Positions 3,806 through 5,701 of a stretch of DNA of 5,701 nt are shown here, in pieces. The translations under genes and the position numbers were made by a program. The stretch spans positions 1 to 5,701 of the forward strand of contig CALGOD010000577.1 of the NCBI GenBank assembly GCA_937957845.1. Reading direction: 5' to 3'. Source of the DNA: an uncultured Nocardiopsis sp. GTDB taxonomy: Bacteria; Actinomycetota; Actinomycetes; Streptosporangiales; Streptosporangiaceae. The notes below the pieces were generated by a model. The model was given only the letters and a program-made list of their open reading frames with translations. It was not told the DNA's origin and did not search any database. How positions within the stretch are numbered: position 1 is the stretch's first letter; every line of letters begins with the position of its first letter.

Positions 3806-5509
3806 ATGGCGCAGATCGATCCCCTCCACCCGACAGCCGAAACCACCCGGCTGTCGGGTATCCCCGCCGGCCCCGGGGCCGCCGTCGGACCGGTGGCACG
3901 CATGGCGGCACCACCGTCCCTGCCCGTGGAACGACCTGCCGTGGACGACCCCGGCGAAGAAGCCGAACGGGCACGGCGGGCGCTGGAGGAGGTGGGCGCC
4001 CTGTTGGACCGACAGGCCGCGGGCCTCGAAGGCGAGGCGGCCGCGGTGCTCGGCGCCCAGGCGCTCATGGCCCGTGATCCCGAACTCGCACGGCGCGTCG
4101 GTGAGCGCGCCGGGGAGGGGGACCCCGCCGCGTGGGCCGTCCACTCCGCGTGCGGGACCTATCAGGAGTTGCTGCTGGAGGCCGGGGGCTACCTGGCCGA
4201 CCGCGCCGCGGACCTCGCCGACATCCGGGACCGGGCCGTGGCGCTGCTCCTGGACCGGCCGATGCCCGGGCTTCCCGACCCCGGGGTCCCTCACGTGCTG
4301 GTCGCCGACGACCTCGCCCCCGCCGACACCGTCCGGCTCGACCCCGGCGGCGTGCTGGGCATCGTCACCCGCCATGGCGGTCCCACCAGTCACACGGTCA
4401 TCCTGGCCCGGGCGCTCGGCATTCCGGCGGTGGTGGGCTGTGGGGGAGCGGAAGGGTTGGCCGACGGGGTCCGGGTGGCGGTCGACGGCGACGAGGGGAC
4501 GGTCCTGGTCGAACCCGACGAGGAGTCCGCCGACCGCTTGCGCCGGCGGGCCGAACGCACGCGCGCGCTGCTCGCGGGCTCCACCGGGCCTGGTCGGACC
4601 GCGGACGACGTGGCGATCCCGCTCCTGCTCAACGTCGGGGAGGGGGATCCGCACAAGGCGGGAGCGCACGACAGCGAGGGCGTGGGACTGCTGCGCACCG
4701 AGTTCCTGTTCCTGGATCGGACCGAGCCGCCCTCGATCGGGGAACAGACCGACGCCTACACGGCCCTGTTCGAGGCGTTCGCCGGACGTGTCGTCACGGT
4801 CCGGACCCTGGACGCGGGCTCCGACAAACCGCTGGCCTTCGCACCCACCGGACAGGAGGACAACCCGGCGCTCGGTGTCCGGGGCTTTCGCACGTCACGG
4901 CTGCATCCGGAGCTGCTCACCGAACAGCTCACCGCCATCGCCGCGGCCTCCGGGAGGAGCTCGGCACGGGTCAGGGTCATGGCGCCGATGGTCTCCACAC
5001 CGGACGAGGCCGCCGAGTTCGTCGCCCTGGCGCGCGAGGCCGGGATCTCCGACGCCGGCGTGATGATCGAGGTGCCCGGAGCGGCGCTGCTCGCCGACAG
5101 GCTTCTGCCCCTGGTGGACTTCGTGTCCATCGGCACCAACGACCTGGCGCAGTACACGATGGGCGTGGACCGGACTCTGGGCGCACTGCCCGACCTGCTC
5201 GACCCCTGGCAGCCGGCACTGCTCCGACTGGTGGGGGCCGTGGGCGAGGCGGGCGAGCGCTCGGGCCGCCCGGTGGGCGTGTGCGGTGAGGCCGCCTCCG
5301 ATCCGCTGTTGGCCCTGGTACTGGTGGGACTGGGCGCGACCAGCCTGTCGATGTCCGCGTCCGCGCTGGCCGCCGTGCGCCACGCGTTGGCGTTGCACAC
5401 CCGGGAGCGGTGCCGAGGTCTGGCCGAGGTGGCGCTGGCCGCTTCGGGCGCGGAACGGGCCAGGGAGGCGGTGAGGGCCGCCGCGGATCCCGCGAGCGTC
5501 GGACGGTGA
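3806..5509 (+). CDS. ptsI: PTS enzyme I (phosphoenolpyruvate-protein phosphotransferase)
   Basis: This cytosolic enzyme autophosphorylates with PEP on a histidine and transfers the phosphate to HPr, the first step of PTS sugar uptake. It has 567 residues, within the usual range. Domains in order: an N-terminal segment with the helical HPr-binding part (about 16-150); the phosphohistidine domain with VTRHGGPTSHTVILARALG, active H196; and the PEP/Mg-binding TIM barrel (about 265-567). Barrel motifs are EGVGLLRTEFLFLDR (291-305), TLDAGSDKP (334-342), NPALGVRGFR (353-362), MIEVPGA (420-426, metal ligand E422), SIGTNDLAQYTMGVDR (441-456, N445 and D446) and GVCGEAASDP (491-500), with general acid C493. 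All key residues are present. The ATG at 3806 has GGAG 5 bases upstream. An in-frame ATG at 3746 lies inside a dyad and lacks a comparable site. The first 15 residues precede the conserved LSGIPAGPG start and coincide with a perfect 12-bp inverted repeat. ptsH is divergent. No enzyme II gene is in the window. Confidence 0.97.
   Translation: MAQIDPLHPTAETTRLSGIPAGPGAAVGPVARMAAPPSLPVERPAVDDPGEEAERARRALEEVGALLDRQAAGLEGEAAAVLGAQALMARDPELARRVGERAGEGDPAAWAVHSACGTYQELLLEAGGYLADRAADLADIRDRAVALLLDRPMPGLPDPGVPHVLVADDLAPADTVRLDPGGVLGIVTRHGGPTSHTVILARALGIPAVVGCGGAEGLADGVRVAVDGDEGTVLVEPDEESADRLRRRAERTRALLAGSTGPGRTADDVAIPLLLNVGEGDPHKAGAHDSEGVGLLRTEFLFLDRTEPPSIGEQTDAYTALFEAFAGRVVTVRTLDAGSDKPLAFAPTGQEDNPALGVRGFRTSRLHPELLTEQLTAIAAASGRSSARVRVMAPMVSTPDEAAEFVALAREAGISDAGVMIEVPGAALLADRLLPLVDFVSIGTNDLAQYTMGVDRTLGALPDLLDPWQPALLRLVGAVGEAGERSGRPVGVCGEAASDPLLALVLVGLGATSLSMSASALAAVRHALALHTRERCRGLAEVALAASGAERAREAVRAAADPASVGR
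3828..3859 (+). repeat. Perfect 12-bp inverted repeat inside the start of ptsI
   Basis: Arms ACCCGACAGCCG (3828-3839) and CGGCTGTCGGGT (3848-3859) are exact reverse complements, separated by the 8-base loop AAACCACC. The structure begins 20 bases after the ATG and spans codons 8-18, just before the conserved part of enzyme I. As RNA it would form a very stable hairpin in the first part of the message. As DNA it would be a 32-base dyad suited to a dimeric regulator. Its role is not known. Confidence 0.6.
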
Positions 5510-5530
5510 GGCCGGTCGGCGTGTGGGCCC

Positions 5531-5558
5531 GTACCCGCTGAGGGGCGTCGGCGGGTAC
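5531..5558 (+). terminator. Hairpin terminator after ptsI
   Basis: Beginning 22 bases after the ptsI stop, GTACCCGCTGA (5531-5541) pairs with TCGGCGGGTAC (5548-5558) over 11 positions with one G-T pair, around a 6-base loop. The outer eight pairs are perfect. There is no T-run after it, as is usual for actinobacterial hairpin terminators. Confidence 0.6.
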
Positions 5559-5589
5559 ACCGCGCGTGTGGGGGAGGGATGTCCTTCGT

Positions 5590-5628
5590 GAGGCCGGGCG
5601 ACGACGCCCGATACCGGTGCCCGGCCTC
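5590..5628. terminator. Second hairpin, possibly a bidirectional terminator
   Basis: GAGGCCGGGC (5590-5599) and GCCCGGCCTC (5619-5628) form a perfect 10-bp stem. A competing inner hairpin, CGGGCG-ACGA-CGCCCG, lies at 5595-5610. It sits between ptsI and the apparent end of a minus-strand gene, so it may terminate transcripts from both sides. It could also be a backup to the first hairpin. Confidence 0.5.
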
Positions 5629-5657
5629 CGTGCTCCTGCGGGATCCCCGTGGACGGG

Positions 5658-5701
5658 TCAGGGCTTGCGGGCCATTCCGCCGTACTGGTCCACGTGCACG
5701 G
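5658..5701 (-). CDS. Possible 3' end of a convergent minus-strand gene
   Basis: Thirteen minus-strand codons end at a TGA (5658-5660) and read VHVDQYGGMARKP. Twelve of the thirteen codons end in G or C. The position just beyond a pair of terminator-like hairpins suits a convergent neighbour of ptsI. I do not recognise the tail, and it is too short to assign a family or even to be sure it is coding. The rest lies beyond the window. Confidence 0.4.
   Translation of the reverse strand, partial: VHVDQYGGMARKP

Noticed and set aside
3713..4669. A 318-codon minus-strand open frame opposite ptsI
   Set aside because: The ptsI frame carries every enzyme I motif through this stretch. The minus-strand product is low-complexity with no recognisable domain.
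1..5701. Mobile elements, CRISPR arrays, tRNA or rRNA genes
   Set aside because: I saw no transposase motifs, terminal repeats with target duplications, regularly spaced repeats, or tRNA/rRNA-like sequence on either strand.

Overview
The window is very GC-rich (about 72% by eye), with G or C at nearly every third codon position. Its genes resemble those of high-GC Actinomycetota. A Nocardiopsis-like or Streptomyces-like genome is a reasonable guess, but no marker here fixes the genus. There are no tRNAs, rRNAs, CRISPR arrays or insertion sequences.

Left part (1-2621). The 3' end of a YihY/BrkB-type membrane protein gene runs into a 164-base convergent gap. A LysR-family regulator lies beyond it on the minus strand. 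A 235-base divergent gap containing a long dyad separates the regulator from a small plus-strand protein that opens with an LTxGxLRxALxxLPDD motif. A complete NADP-type short-chain dehydrogenase of the YdfG/3-hydroxy-acid dehydrogenase type follows. The LysR protein may regulate the divergent pair, but this rests on layout alone.

Right part (2640-5701). This is a phosphotransferase system (PTS) locus. On the minus strand, a decayed 3' piece of a PfkB/1-phosphofructokinase gene is followed 8 bases later by ptsH (HPr). A small cysteine-rich, zinc-ribbon-like protein gene follows ptsH. Divergently, on the plus strand, is ptsI (enzyme I, 567 residues, all catalytic motifs intact). HPr and enzyme I are the two general PTS proteins: PEP phosphorylates enzyme I, which phosphorylates HPr, which supplies the sugar-specific enzymes II. 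No enzyme II is in the window. Two strong hairpins follow ptsI, and the 3' tip of a convergent gene closes the window.

Most noteworthy region. Between ptsH and ptsI, the fruK remnant (minus strand) abuts a short plus-strand stretch that looks like the C-terminus of another, unidentified protein, perhaps a dehydrogenase. Both genes lack their 5' parts at the same junction (about 3545-3557). One deletion across an ancestral divergent gene pair would leave exactly this. A perfect 12-bp inverted repeat also lies inside the first codons of ptsI. I see no convincing new multi-gene system; the window is mainly ordinary actinobacterial metabolism with a local deletion scar and several candidate regulatory structures.
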